The notes: generated from the sequence alone by a model not told the origin. A stretch of 34,922 nt of DNA from Anaerolineae bacterium (GCA_030612585.1 JAUWNP010000026.1:1-34922), one strand, 5' to 3'. Shown: positions 23,533 through 32,341, counted from the stretch's first letter. A program made the numbers and translations.

Positions 23533-24591
23533 ATGCGAAAGGAAACCTATCTCACCAGGCCGCTCTCCGACGGCGCAGTGCAGTGCCGGGTCTGCGAGCA
23601 CTTTTGCGCCGTCGAGCCGGGCCAGTCCGGCAGGTGCGGTGTACGCCGCAACTATGACGGCACGCTCTACCTGGTCGTCTACGGGAAGGCCGCCGCTATC
23701 CAGGTGGACCCCATCGAGAAGAAGCCACTTTTTCACTTTCTGCCCCGGGGCGACGTTCTCTCTATCGGCACCTACGGCTGCAACTTTTGCTGCTCTTTCT
23801 GCCAGAACTGGGAGATGGCGCAGAAACGCGACCTCGGCGAGGAGCGGGACTATCTCGGCCAGGACGCGCCGCCGGAGGCGCTGGTCAACACCTGCCGGCA
23901 ACGCGACATTCCCGTGATCGCTTACACCTACAACGAGCCGACCGTTTTCTTCGAGTACACCTACGACACGGCCAGGCTGGCCCACGAGCAGGGGATTAGG
24001 AACGTCTACGTCTCCGACGGCTTCATGTCCCGCGCGGCACTTGACATGATCGCGCCCTACCTGGACGGCATCAACGTGGACCTGAAGGCGTTCACTGAGG
24101 AATTCTATCGCGACGTGTGCGGGGCGCGGCTAGAGCCGGTCAAGCGCAACATTGCCTACATCGCCCAGGAGACCGATATTTGGATCGAGGTCACTACGCT
24201 GCTCATCCCGGGCCTGAACGACGACGATGACGAACTGCGGGCGATGGCCGCCTGGCTGGCCGAGGTGGATCCGGAAATACCCTGGCACGTGACCGCCTTT
24301 CGTCCCGCCTACAAGATGCTCGACCGTCCGCCCACCTCGCCGCGCGATCTGGCCCGCGCCTACGAGATCGGCAAAGAGGCCGGGCTGTACTACGTCTATG
24401 TGGGCAACGTGATGGACGCCGACCGGGAGAGTACCTTTTGTCCGGAGTGCGGGCAACTGCTTATCCAGCGCCGTGGGTACAACGTGCGGGAGGTCTGGCC
24501 CGAGCGGGGCGTCTGCCCTCGCTGCGGTCACGTCATTCCCGGCGTGTGGGAGCAAGAAGAGGAGAGAGAAGAGAGGAGGGAGGAGGAATAG
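23533..24591 (+). CDS. amrS: AmmeMemoRadiSam system radical SAM enzyme (AmrS)
   Basis: The 352-residue protein has the radical SAM cluster motif CX3CX2C at C83, C87 and C90 (CNFCCSFC). It also has an N-terminal four-Cys site (C18, C21, C25, C35) and a C-terminal zinc ribbon (CPECG...CPRCG), as in AmrS and PflA-like relatives. The AmmeMemoRadiSam partners AMMECR1 and Memo are not in this window. GGAGGAG lies 12 bases before ATG 23533, at the end of sufB, suggesting one operon. The C-terminus ends in a run of Glu and Arg encoded by purine-only repeats just before the next start. The substrate is not established in general. Confidence 0.88.
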   Translation: MRKETYLTRPLSDGAVQCRVCEHFCAVEPGQSGRCGVRRNYDGTLYLVVYGKAAAIQVDPIEKKPLFHFLPRGDVLSIGTYGCNFCCSFCQNWEMAQKRDLGEERDYLGQDAPPEALVNTCRQRDIPVIAYTYNEPTVFFEYTYDTARLAHEQGIRNVYVSDGFMSRAALDMIAPYLDGINVDLKAFTEEFYRDVCGARLEPVKRNIAYIAQETDIWIEVTTLLIPGLNDDDDELRAMAAWLAEVDPEIPWHVTAFRPAYKMLDRPPTSPRDLARAYEIGKEAGLYYVYVGNVMDADRESTFCPECGQLLIQRRGYNVREVWPERGVCPRCGHVIPGVWEQEEEREERREEE

Positions 24592-26445
24592 ATGTCAGCG
24601 AAAACGTTCGCGATTAGAGCCTCGGTATCGGGGGCGGCCGTCGTCAGCCTGGCGCTCTACGATTGGCTGGGATTTGAACCGCTCCGCTGGCTGGGGTTGG
24701 TGCTCTACGTCGTCTGCCTGGCGATGTTTCTGCGGACGCTGATCCGCGCCCTGGTCAAGATGAGAAAGGTGACGGCGGATCTGTTGCTCGTCTCGGTGAT
24801 GACCGTCACTTTGTTGGATGGGCAACCCCTCAGCGGCGCTATCGTGGCCTGGTTCATCAGCCTGGGCCTCGCCGTTTCTTTCTCCATCATAGAAAAGACC
24901 CGCCGCCAGATCGAGTCTCTCACCAAGGAGAGGGCCAAGATCGTACGCGTGGTCAGGGACGGCGTGATGATGGAATTGCCCGTCGAGCAGGTACGCCGGG
25001 GGGACGTGGCCGTCGTGCCGCAAGGCGAGATGATCCCTGTGGACGGTGTCATCGTCGCTCTTGACCAGGAGGGAGCGGCGATGATTGACGAGTCTGTCGT
25101 CACGGGCGAGCCGTTCCCCGTGTTCAAAGTCGCCGGCGATACCGTGATTTCGGGATCTCTCAGCCTGTCCGCGCCGCTGAGAGTAGAGGCCACGAAGGAA
25201 GGCGACAAGACGTTCCTTTACATTATAGGAGCAGAGATACAGGCGGCCCTCAAAGTCAAGCCCAGGGTTCACCTGACGGCCGACAGGATCGTCCAGGTGT
25301 TCATCACCGGGGTGGTCGCCTACTCGGTGCTCGTGTTCCTGGTCACCGGAAGCCTGGACCGCATGGCTACGGTTTTGGCTATCGCTTGCCCCTGCGCGTG
25401 GGCATTGGCTACGCCCACGGCCTTTGCCGCCGCCATCGGCAGCCTGGCCGGACGTGGCATCCTGGTTCGCGGCGGGACGCCCCTGGAGGTCGCCGGGGAG
25501 GCGGCCTTCGTGGTGCTCGACAAGACCGGCACGGTCACGTTGGCGGAACCCAGGGTAGAGGGCGTGAGGGCCATCGGGGTGTCTCCAGAGGAGAGAGGAG
25601 AGAGGAGAGAAGAATTGCTCCGCATCGCCGCCTCGGTGGAATCGGGCTTCAATCACCCGATAGCCAATGCCATCGTGACCTACGCTGCAGAACGAGGGGT
25701 GCAACTCCACGACGTGGAGCGGGCAGAATACCTGCCCGGCCTGGGCGTCAAAGCGTTCGTCCAGGGCCAGGAGGTGCTTTTGGGCTCGGCCGATACGTTG
25801 GCCGGGTTGGGCCTGACTGTCCCTGCGGACGTCGAACTCAAGGGGAGAGCGACGTGGGTGGGGGTGGATGGTCAGGTCGTGGGCGCAATCTTTATTCAAG
25901 ATGCGTTGCGAGAGTACGCCGCCGGGTTGGCAGACGAACTACGCGCCCTCGGCATTGAGAAAGTGGTGCTGGCAACCGGAGATAACGAGGAGAGCGAAGC
26001 ACGCCGGGTTGCGGAGATCGTCGGGGCGGACGAGGTTCACTGGGGCAGCAAACCGGAGGACAAGACCGCGCTCGTCGAGGAGTTGCAGGCTGAGGGTATC
26101 ACGGTGATGGTCGGCGATGGGGTTAACGACGCCACCTCGCTGGCCGTGGCTGACGTCGGCATCGCCATTGGCGGCGCCAAAGCCGATCTAGCCATCAAGT
26201 CGTCCGACGTCATCGTGCTGAGGGAGGATGCGACAAGCCTGCTGACCATTATGAGGATGGGCAAGAAACTCCGGCGAGTGATCAAGCAAAACTATACGTG
26301 GGCTATACTTTTTAACGTGATTGGCATCGGATTGGCAACACTGGGGCCATTAAGCCCACCGCTGGCAGCCCTGCTCCACCACGTCAGTTCCGTGTTCGTC
26401 GTCTCCAACTCGGCCAGGCTGATCCGACGGCAGGAGGGGCGTTGA
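24592..26445 (+). CDS. P1B-type heavy-metal-transporting ATPase
   Basis: The 617-residue pump has six or so predicted helices. It has the TGEPFP actuator motif, the metal-site CPC (C266-P-C268 in IACPCAWALATPTA), the phosphorylation motif DKTGTVT at D310, the P1B-specific NHPIANAI, and GDGVND. The last helix reads HHVSSVFVVSNSARL, closer to CtpC/ZntA/CopA than to the cobalt group (SPC plus HEGG). No N-terminal metal-binding domain is present. The substrate (Mn, Zn, Cu or Fe) cannot be fixed from these residues. The start ATG is directly adjacent to the amrS stop. A GAGAGGAGAGA tract near 25590-25610 encodes EERGERREE in the nucleotide-binding domain. Confidence 0.9.
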   Translation: MSAKTFAIRASVSGAAVVSLALYDWLGFEPLRWLGLVLYVVCLAMFLRTLIRALVKMRKVTADLLLVSVMTVTLLDGQPLSGAIVAWFISLGLAVSFSIIEKTRRQIESLTKERAKIVRVVRDGVMMELPVEQVRRGDVAVVPQGEMIPVDGVIVALDQEGAAMIDESVVTGEPFPVFKVAGDTVISGSLSLSAPLRVEATKEGDKTFLYIIGAEIQAALKVKPRVHLTADRIVQVFITGVVAYSVLVFLVTGSLDRMATVLAIACPCAWALATPTAFAAAIGSLAGRGILVRGGTPLEVAGEAAFVVLDKTGTVTLAEPRVEGVRAIGVSPEERGERREELLRIAASVESGFNHPIANAIVTYAAERGVQLHDVERAEYLPGLGVKAFVQGQEVLLGSADTLAGLGLTVPADVELKGRATWVGVDGQVVGAIFIQDALREYAAGLADELRALGIEKVVLATGDNEESEARRVAEIVGADEVHWGSKPEDKTALVEELQAEGITVMVGDGVNDATSLAVADVGIAIGGAKADLAIKSSDVIVLREDATSLLTIMRMGKKLRRVIKQNYTWAILFNVIGIGLATLGPLSPPLAALLHHVSSVFVVSNSARLIRRQEGR

Positions 26446-26473
26446 GAGCCATAAGGGATTTACAGGAGAAATT

Positions 26474-27337
26474 ATGAACTGGACGAGACTTTATCCCATT
26501 GATTGGCGTAGCGCCTGGCAGGCGCGGCGGCGGATGCGTATCCGCCCGAGGCAGGTGACGTTTGATACTCGCTTCTGGGAACGCGACCTGGACGACAGTT
26601 TTACAGTCGCCCGCTGCGACGACTTCGGCTACGGGCGTCGCGCGCTGGACGCGCTGGGCGGCCAGATCACCCTGGAAACCGTGACCGTCGCCCTGGAGAT
26701 CGGCCCCGGTGCCGGAGCATTGACCTTTCCGCTGGCGCGGCGGGTGGTGCGGGTGGTCGCCATTGAACGTTCGCAGCCCGCCGTGGCTTTCCTGAGGGAG
26801 AAACTGGCGGAGGCCGGCCTGACCAACGTGGAGGTGCGCCAGGAGGACTGGGTCGAGTTGGATGCCACCACGCTCCAGGACGAGTTCGATCTGGTGGTCT
26901 GCTCCCACTTCCTGTGGCAGGTGGCCGACCTTGAAGCCCACCTGCGCAAGATGGAGCGCGCCTCCCGGCACCTGTGCGCCGTGACCCAGCCGGCCGGTCG
27001 CACTCCGCTGGTGGCCGAGACCTGGACGGCGGTCACCGGCCGGGCCTACGATGGGCGATTCGAGCCTGACGCCGACGTCTTCCCCTACCTGGTCCTGCGC
27101 GAATGGGGGCGTCGGGTTCACGTGCGCGCGTTTGACTACATCGTCGAGCGGGGCGCGGCGCAACTGGAGCGCTACGTCACCGGCTTTATCGCCAAACACA
27201 CGCTGGTGGACGCCGCGCTGCGTGATCGCGTCGCCGCCTACATCGCGCCCCACGTGCAAGACGGCCGGCACGTTGACCAGGGGCAGGCAGTCGTGCTGTG
27301 GTGGCCAGTTCCTGACAGGGAGGTTCGCTATGAGTGA
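26474..27337 (+). CDS. Class I SAM-dependent methyltransferase
   Basis: The 287-residue soluble protein has SAM motif I LEIGPGAGALT at residues 74-84, a post-I acidic VVAIERSQPAV, and a motif FDLVVCSHFLWQV in the expected position. An N-terminal segment rich in Arg and Trp (WRSAWQARRRMRI) precedes the fold. It most resembles small-molecule methyltransferases found next to P-type ATPase and DUF2325 genes in anaerobes, but the substrate is not known. AGGAG lies 5 bases before ATG 26474. It overlaps the next gene by 8 bases. Confidence 0.85.
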   Translation: MNWTRLYPIDWRSAWQARRRMRIRPRQVTFDTRFWERDLDDSFTVARCDDFGYGRRALDALGGQITLETVTVALEIGPGAGALTFPLARRVVRVVAIERSQPAVAFLREKLAEAGLTNVEVRQEDWVELDATTLQDEFDLVVCSHFLWQVADLEAHLRKMERASRHLCAVTQPAGRTPLVAETWTAVTGRAYDGRFEPDADVFPYLVLREWGRRVHVRAFDYIVERGAAQLERYVTGFIAKHTLVDAALRDRVAAYIAPHVQDGRHVDQGQAVVLWWPVPDREVRYE

Positions 27338-28526
27338 GACACCCAACATTTCCACCGACAACCCGCACACACAAAAGCGCAAGCCGATTTGGGAGATGGA
27401 CTGGCGTCTATGCTGTCCCGTCATCGGCACCTGCCTGGGTCTCTCCGACCAGAAAAGGATTCTCAAGAAGACCCACGTGTCACTCAATGGGATGAGTGAC
27501 TTTGACGTCCACGCACTGCTGGCGCAGAGCGTCGGGTCAGAAAGTCCCCTCTCCCGCCGCGTCCAGCGTCACCTGGATAACAAGTACCGGCGCCAGGTGG
27601 CAGACTACGGCACGTGTCCGGAGGAGGAGTTCCTTTCCCTATGGCGAGAAGGGTTGCGGAGCGGGAAGATCGGGGGATTGCTGTGGGTTGCCGCCACCAA
27701 CCCCAACCTGTCGGAGCAGGCGACGCACGAGATTTTCGCCGATGTGCATATGATGATGCACTGTCAGGGCTGCCTGGTGCGGCAGGAGTTACAGCAGATC
27801 AAACGGTTGCATGCGGAGAACCAAAAGTTGACCAGCAAACTGCGGGAGGCCCGGAAACGCGCCCGCGAGGCTGCACAGGCGTTGCGCGTTTTGGAAAAGG
27901 CACAGGTCGGACTGGAGCGGACGGTGCGGGCGTTAGAGGCCGAGAACGAAACGTTGAAGCGTGACGGTCAGAGCCAGCGACTGCGGAAGGAGAACGAGGC
28001 CCTGCGCACTCAACTCGAAAAGACGGAACACCGGCTCCAGGCACAGGCAGCGACGCTCGAGCGGGTGAAGGCCGAGAACGACCACCTGGCAACCGAACTG
28101 TCGTCGCAGGCAGAGACCAACCAGTTTATGCGGGCAGAAATGGAACGTTTGCTGCAGGAGATGCTGCGCGATGAGGCGGAATGTGAGATCTGTCCCAACC
28201 GCGACCTGTGCGCCCGGCGCGTGTTGCTCATCGGTGGCATCACCAAACTTTGCGCCTTTTATCGCGATATGGTGGAAGAGATGGGCGGTGAGTTTGGACA
28301 CCACGACGGTCGCTCCAGCGGCGGCGAGCGGGCGCTGGAGAATCTGATCGGGTGGGCCGACATCGTCCTGTGCCCAGTGGACGTCAATAGCCACCGCGCC
28401 TGTTTGAGCGTGAAGAAAATCTGCAAGAAGTGGGACAAGCCTTACTACATGCTGACCAGTTCCAGTGTGAGCAGCATCTCCCGCGCTCTGGTGGACGTGG
28501 CGGAGAGTTGTGTATTGGAAGAATAA
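27330..28526 (+). CDS. Coiled-coil DUF2325 protein
   Basis: The 398-residue protein has three parts. The N-terminal 150 residues hold paired Cys motifs (CCPVIGTC; CQGCLV) and a helical region. A long coiled coil from about 155 to 270 is rich in Glu, Arg, Leu and Ala. The C-terminal DUF2325 domain (about 290-398) opens with RRVLLIGG and continues with WADIVLCPVDVNSH and YYMLTSSSVSS. DUF2325 proteins are uncharacterised, and the domain resembles nucleotide- or metal-binding Rossmann-like modules. A CEICPNRDLC segment just before that domain may bind metal. ATG 27330 overlaps the methyltransferase stop. A link with iron or redox sensing is contextual only. Confidence 0.8.
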   Translation: MSETPNISTDNPHTQKRKPIWEMDWRLCCPVIGTCLGLSDQKRILKKTHVSLNGMSDFDVHALLAQSVGSESPLSRRVQRHLDNKYRRQVADYGTCPEEEFLSLWREGLRSGKIGGLLWVAATNPNLSEQATHEIFADVHMMMHCQGCLVRQELQQIKRLHAENQKLTSKLREARKRAREAAQALRVLEKAQVGLERTVRALEAENETLKRDGQSQRLRKENEALRTQLEKTEHRLQAQAATLERVKAENDHLATELSSQAETNQFMRAEMERLLQEMLRDEAECEICPNRDLCARRVLLIGGITKLCAFYRDMVEEMGGEFGHHDGRSSGGERALENLIGWADIVLCPVDVNSHRACLSVKKICKKWDKPYYMLTSSSVSSISRALVDVAESCVLEE

Positions 28527-28548
28527 ATGATGAATGTGAGGAGGCCTC

Positions 28549-30459
28549 GTGGGACTGGATCGCCGTCTGATTGAACTTACACGCGGCACTCGCCGCTGGA
28601 TCGCCGCCACGGTGGCCCTGGGCTGGCTCATCGTGGCACTGAACGTGGCCCAGACCGTGCTCATCGGCCACGCCATCGGCGGTGCGCTGGAAGGACAAAG
28701 CGGCCTGGGATGGCTGCTCGTTGCTTTCGTCGGTCTGGCGCCCATCCGGACGGTGCTGAACTGGGCCGCCCGACTGACCTCCCACCGGGCAGCCGCGCAG
28801 ACCAAACTCTCGCTCCGTGACCGCCTGTACGCGCACTTGCTGAAACTGGGGCCGGGCTTTCTGGAGTCCGAGCGCACCGGCGCCCTGGTGCACACCGCTG
28901 TGGAGGGGGTGGAGGCGCTGGAGGTCTACTTTGGCCAATACCTGCCCCAGTTCGTGTTGGGGATGTCGCTTCCCCTTTTGCTCTGCGCCTGCATCGCCAC
29001 GGTGGACTGGGTGACGGCGGTGGCCCTGCTCCTCAGCCTGCCGCTCATCCCCGCCTCGCTGATGGTCATCCAGCGCAAGTTGCGCACGGTGAGCGAGCGG
29101 TACTGGGCCTCGGCGGGCCGGTTGAGCGCCCAGTTCCTGGACAGCCTACAAGGGCTGACCACGCTCAAGATGTTCAACCGCAGCCGGGCGCGGGCCGAGG
29201 AGATGCGCGCCCAGACCGAGCGGTTCCGCCGGGACACCATGCGCTTGTTGGCTGTCAACCTGATCTCGCTGTTTTTCATTGACTGGGTCTCGACGCTGGG
29301 CACAACGGTGGTGGCCTGCGGGATGGCGACCTGGCGCTTGCAGGCCGGCGCGGTGACTTTCGGCCAGGCGGTCACGCTGGCGCTGCTCAGCGTGGAACTG
29401 GCGCGCCCGTTGATCCTGTTGGGGTCGTACTTCCACGCCGGGGCCAGCGGCGTGGCGGCGGCGCAGCGCATCTTTGCCATCCTCGACACACGGCCCCAGA
29501 TTCGGGAAGCGCGATTCGACCAGGCCTGCCCTGAGTACAATCGAAGGGCTCACCACAGGCCCGACGCGATGTCGCCGGCGAGGTTGCGCCGCCGTGAACA
29601 GGCGGCGCTGGGCTGCAGACCCGCCCAGCACAGGCTCTTTCAGGCCGGTGCGCACGTCCAATTCGAGAACGTCCGCTTCGCTTACGGCGGGGGCGAGCGC
29701 CAGGCCTTTCGACCAGGCTCAAGACAAGCGCTGGACGGTATCTCGTTCGAGATTTGGCCGGGTGAGACGGTGGCCCTGGTGGGGGCCAGCGGGGCGGGCA
29801 AGAGTTCGGTGGTCAATCTGCTGTTCCGTTTCTTTGATCCTCAGGAGGGGCAAATCTACTTGAGCGGATCTCGCCTATCCGACCTTTCACTGGACTGGCT
29901 GCGGGAGCAACTGGCACTGGTGGCGCAGGACATCTACCTCTTCTACGGCACGGTCGCCGATAACCTACGCCTCGCTAAACCCGACGCCACCCAGACCGAA
30001 CTAGAAGCGGCAGCCCGCGTCGCCAACGTCCACGATTTCATCGCCGCCTTGCCCGATGGTTACGAGACGCAAGTCGGCGAGCGAGGCCTGACGTTGAGTG
30101 GCGGACAGGCGCAGCGCATCGCCATCGCGCGGGCGCTCCTCAAGGACACGCCCATCGTGATCTTGGACGAGGCCACCTCCCACGTGGACGCCGAGAACGA
30201 GGCGGCCATCCAGGAGGCGCTGGAGAGGCTCACGGCTGACAAGACGGTGTTGATCATCGCCCACCGGCTGAGCACGGTGCGCCACGCCGACCGCATCCTG
30301 GTGCTGGACGAGGGCCGGGTCGTAGAGTCGGGCACGCACGAGGAGTTGTTGCGCCAGCGGGGCGCTTACGCCCGGCTGGTCTCTGCTCAGGTCAGTCAAG
30401 ACCTCCGAGGTTTCAGAAAACCTCGGAGGTCTGAACGCCTGCTGGAGGCAGTCGTATGA
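28549..30459 (+). CDS. CydD-like ABC half transporter with embedded repeat DNA
   Basis: The 636-residue protein resembles the CydD half of thiol-exporting CydDC: the EVYFGQYLPQ and GLTTLKMFNRS segments in the membrane domain, then an NBD with GASGAGKSS at 412-420, LSGGQAQR and DEATSHVDAENE. CydDC exports cysteine or glutathione, but homologs in anaerobes serve other roles. The start is GTG 28549 with GAGGAGG upstream. Three stretches do not look like protein homology but like translated repeats: residues about 323-361 in the linker before the NBD, about 385-395 in the first NBD hairpin (29701-29731), and about 617-636 at the C-terminus (30399-30432). The gene is in frame throughout and overlaps its partner (ATGA). 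Confidence 0.85.
   Translation: MGLDRRLIELTRGTRRWIAATVALGWLIVALNVAQTVLIGHAIGGALEGQSGLGWLLVAFVGLAPIRTVLNWAARLTSHRAAAQTKLSLRDRLYAHLLKLGPGFLESERTGALVHTAVEGVEALEVYFGQYLPQFVLGMSLPLLLCACIATVDWVTAVALLLSLPLIPASLMVIQRKLRTVSERYWASAGRLSAQFLDSLQGLTTLKMFNRSRARAEEMRAQTERFRRDTMRLLAVNLISLFFIDWVSTLGTTVVACGMATWRLQAGAVTFGQAVTLALLSVELARPLILLGSYFHAGASGVAAAQRIFAILDTRPQIREARFDQACPEYNRRAHHRPDAMSPARLRRREQAALGCRPAQHRLFQAGAHVQFENVRFAYGGGERQAFRPGSRQALDGISFEIWPGETVALVGASGAGKSSVVNLLFRFFDPQEGQIYLSGSRLSDLSLDWLREQLALVAQDIYLFYGTVADNLRLAKPDATQTELEAAARVANVHDFIAALPDGYETQVGERGLTLSGGQAQRIAIARALLKDTPIVILDEATSHVDAENEAAIQEALERLTADKTVLIIAHRLSTVRHADRILVLDEGRVVESGTHEELLRQRGAYARLVSAQVSQDLRGFRKPRRSERLLEAVV
29521..29735. repeat. Repeat units embedded in the CydD-like coding sequence
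   Basis: CCCTGAGTACAATCGAAGGGCT (within 29528-29550) and TTTCGACCAGGCTCAAGACAAGC (29706-29728) match a dispersed repeat style (TTCGAC-AGGCTCAGG-ACAAGC and variants) that, to my knowledge, is abundant between genes in Anaerolineae. Here both are read in frame and expand the linker and a loop of the ATPase domain. Confidence 0.55.
30399..30432. repeat. GACCTCCGAGGTTT palindromic repeat, copy 2 (in coding sequence)
   Basis: Arms of 15 bp (30399-30413 and 30418-30432) are perfect complements around a 4-base loop. The unit has the same core as the copy after feoB, with one base exchanged symmetrically in each arm (CTCC versus CTCG). It encodes the residues QDLRGFRKPRRS near the end of the CydD-like protein. 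Confidence 0.85.
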
Positions 30460-32270
30460 GCCGACGAAAAGTGCTCCGGCGCTTGTTGGGCCTGATCCGC
30501 TCCCTGTGGGGCATGATGATCTTTTCCATCACCATGCGCACGCTCAACCAGACCAGCGGCGTCGCCATTCTGACGCTGGGCGTGTGGGGGGTGAGCCTGG
30601 CGGTTGCGCGCTCAGGGGCGGGCGACTTGCGCCCCATCCTGGTGGCCCTGGTGGTGATGGGGCTGTTCAAGGGTGTTTTCCGCTACCTGGAACAGTTCTC
30701 CGGCCATTACGTGGCCTTTCACCTGCTGGCGATCATGCGCGACCGGTTCTACCGGCGCATCGAGCCGCTGGCCCCGGCCGTCCTGATGGACCAACGCAGC
30801 GGCGACGTGGTCTCTCGCGCCACCGCCGACGTGGAGCGCATCGAGGTCTTTTACGCACACACCATCGGGCCGGCCGCCACCGCCGTCCTGGTACCGACCC
30901 TGGCGCTGACCGTGCTGGCCCGCTTCGACGTGGCGCTGTCGTTGACGTTGTTGCCGTTCTTGGCAGGAGTGGGCCTGCTCACCCCCTGGCTGGCCGACCG
31001 CTTGGGCTGGCGGTTGGGGATGGCGTTGCGCCGGGTCGTGGCCGACGTGAACGCTCACTTTACGGACAGCATCCAGGGGCTGCGCGAAATCGTGGCCTTT
31101 GGGCGCGGGGCAGACCGGCGACGGGAGATCAGGGAGCAGGGGGAGCGCCTGGTGAGCGTGCAGGCGCGGGCGGCGCGCGTTGCCGGTCTGCAAAACGGCC
31201 TCACCGACGGCCTGGTCGCCACCGGAACGCTGAGCGTGTTGGGCGTGGGGCTACGGCTGGTGGGGCAGGGACGGCTGCACCCACTCCTCCTCCCGCCCAT
31301 CGTCGCTCTGACGATGACCACCTTTGGGCCGGTGCTGGCGGCGGCCAGCGTGATCCAGGATCTCAACCAGGCCCTGGCCGGTGCCGGCCGGCTGTTCGCG
31401 CTGATGGACCGGACACCGGTGGTGCGGGATAGCGTCACTGCGCCGCCGCCGGAGCCAGTGGAGCCGTCCATCCACTTCGAGGACGTGTACTTCTGCTACC
31501 AGGTATCCCACGACGAGGACGACGGGCGAGGCCAGCACGCGGCAGAGTGGGTACACAATGGCCTGAGTTTCGACGTACCGGCGGGACGCACGGTGGCTTT
31601 GGTAGGTCCCAGCGGCGCGGGCAAGTCCACCGTGGTCAACTTGCTGCTCCGTTTCTGGGACGCGAATAAAGGGGGCGTTCGCCTGGGGCAGTACGACGTG
31701 CGCGACTTTCCGCAGGAGGACCTGCGACGACGGGTGGCGGTGGTCTCGCAGCACACCTATCTCTTCAACACAACGATCAAGGAAAACCTGCGGCTGGGCA
31801 ATCCACAGGCGGACGAGGCCGAGATCGAGCGGGCGGCGCGGTTGGCCAATATCCACGACTTTGTCGTCTCCCTGCCCCAGGGCTACGACACGCCGGTGGG
31901 CGAGATGGGCGTCAAACTGTCGGGCGGGCAGCGGCAACGGCTGGCTATCGCCCGTGCCCTGCTCAAGGACGCGCCCATCCTGGTGCTGGACGAGGCCACC
32001 TCGAACCTGGACGCCGAGACCGAGCGCGATATCCAGTCCGCCATCCACCGGTTGACGCAAGGCCGCACGACGCTGGTCATCGCGCACCGGCTGTCCACGG
32101 TGGTCAACGCGGACGAGATCCTGGTGATGGACGGCGGGCGCATCGTCGAGCACGGCCAGCACGCGAAACTGTTGGCCCGTGGCGGAGTCTATGCGCGGCT
32201 GTTCGCTAGGCAGCAGGATGAATTGGGGGAGCGGCAGGCCGGGGCGGTGACCTGGACAGGGGCTATCTGA
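30456..32270 (+). CDS. CydC-like ABC half transporter
   Basis: The 604-residue protein is the partner of the preceding half transporter. The membrane domain occupies about the first 320 residues and includes the SGDVVSRATADVERIE helix and GLREIVAFGRG. The NBD has GPSGAGKST at 384-392, LSGGQRQRLA and DEATSNLDAETE. Both ATP sites of the heterodimer appear competent. The start overlaps the partner's stop by 4 bases, so equal production is likely. No cytochrome bd genes are adjacent, so the name refers to similarity only. The substrate is unknown. Confidence 0.85.
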   Translation: MSRRKVLRRLLGLIRSLWGMMIFSITMRTLNQTSGVAILTLGVWGVSLAVARSGAGDLRPILVALVVMGLFKGVFRYLEQFSGHYVAFHLLAIMRDRFYRRIEPLAPAVLMDQRSGDVVSRATADVERIEVFYAHTIGPAATAVLVPTLALTVLARFDVALSLTLLPFLAGVGLLTPWLADRLGWRLGMALRRVVADVNAHFTDSIQGLREIVAFGRGADRRREIREQGERLVSVQARAARVAGLQNGLTDGLVATGTLSVLGVGLRLVGQGRLHPLLLPPIVALTMTTFGPVLAAASVIQDLNQALAGAGRLFALMDRTPVVRDSVTAPPPEPVEPSIHFEDVYFCYQVSHDEDDGRGQHAAEWVHNGLSFDVPAGRTVALVGPSGAGKSTVVNLLLRFWDANKGGVRLGQYDVRDFPQEDLRRRVAVVSQHTYLFNTTIKENLRLGNPQADEAEIERAARLANIHDFVVSLPQGYDTPVGEMGVKLSGGQRQRLAIARALLKDAPILVLDEATSNLDAETERDIQSAIHRLTQGRTTLVIAHRLSTVVNADEILVMDGGRIVEHGQHAKLLARGGVYARLFARQQDELGERQAGAVTWTGAI

Positions 32271-32341
32271 CACATATCATACCTCGTATGAAATTCCGAA
32301 CCCCACGAAAAACGTGAAGTATACAAAGGAGATTTGCTATT

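Noticed and set aside
24595..25899. Long open frame on the minus strand opposite the P-type ATPase
   Set aside because: It is the antisense shadow of a GC-rich gene with complete P1B motifs; its translation has no recognisable domain.
28549..32270. True cytochrome bd-linked CydDC
   Set aside because: No cydAB genes are adjacent, so only similarity is claimed and no gene symbol is given.
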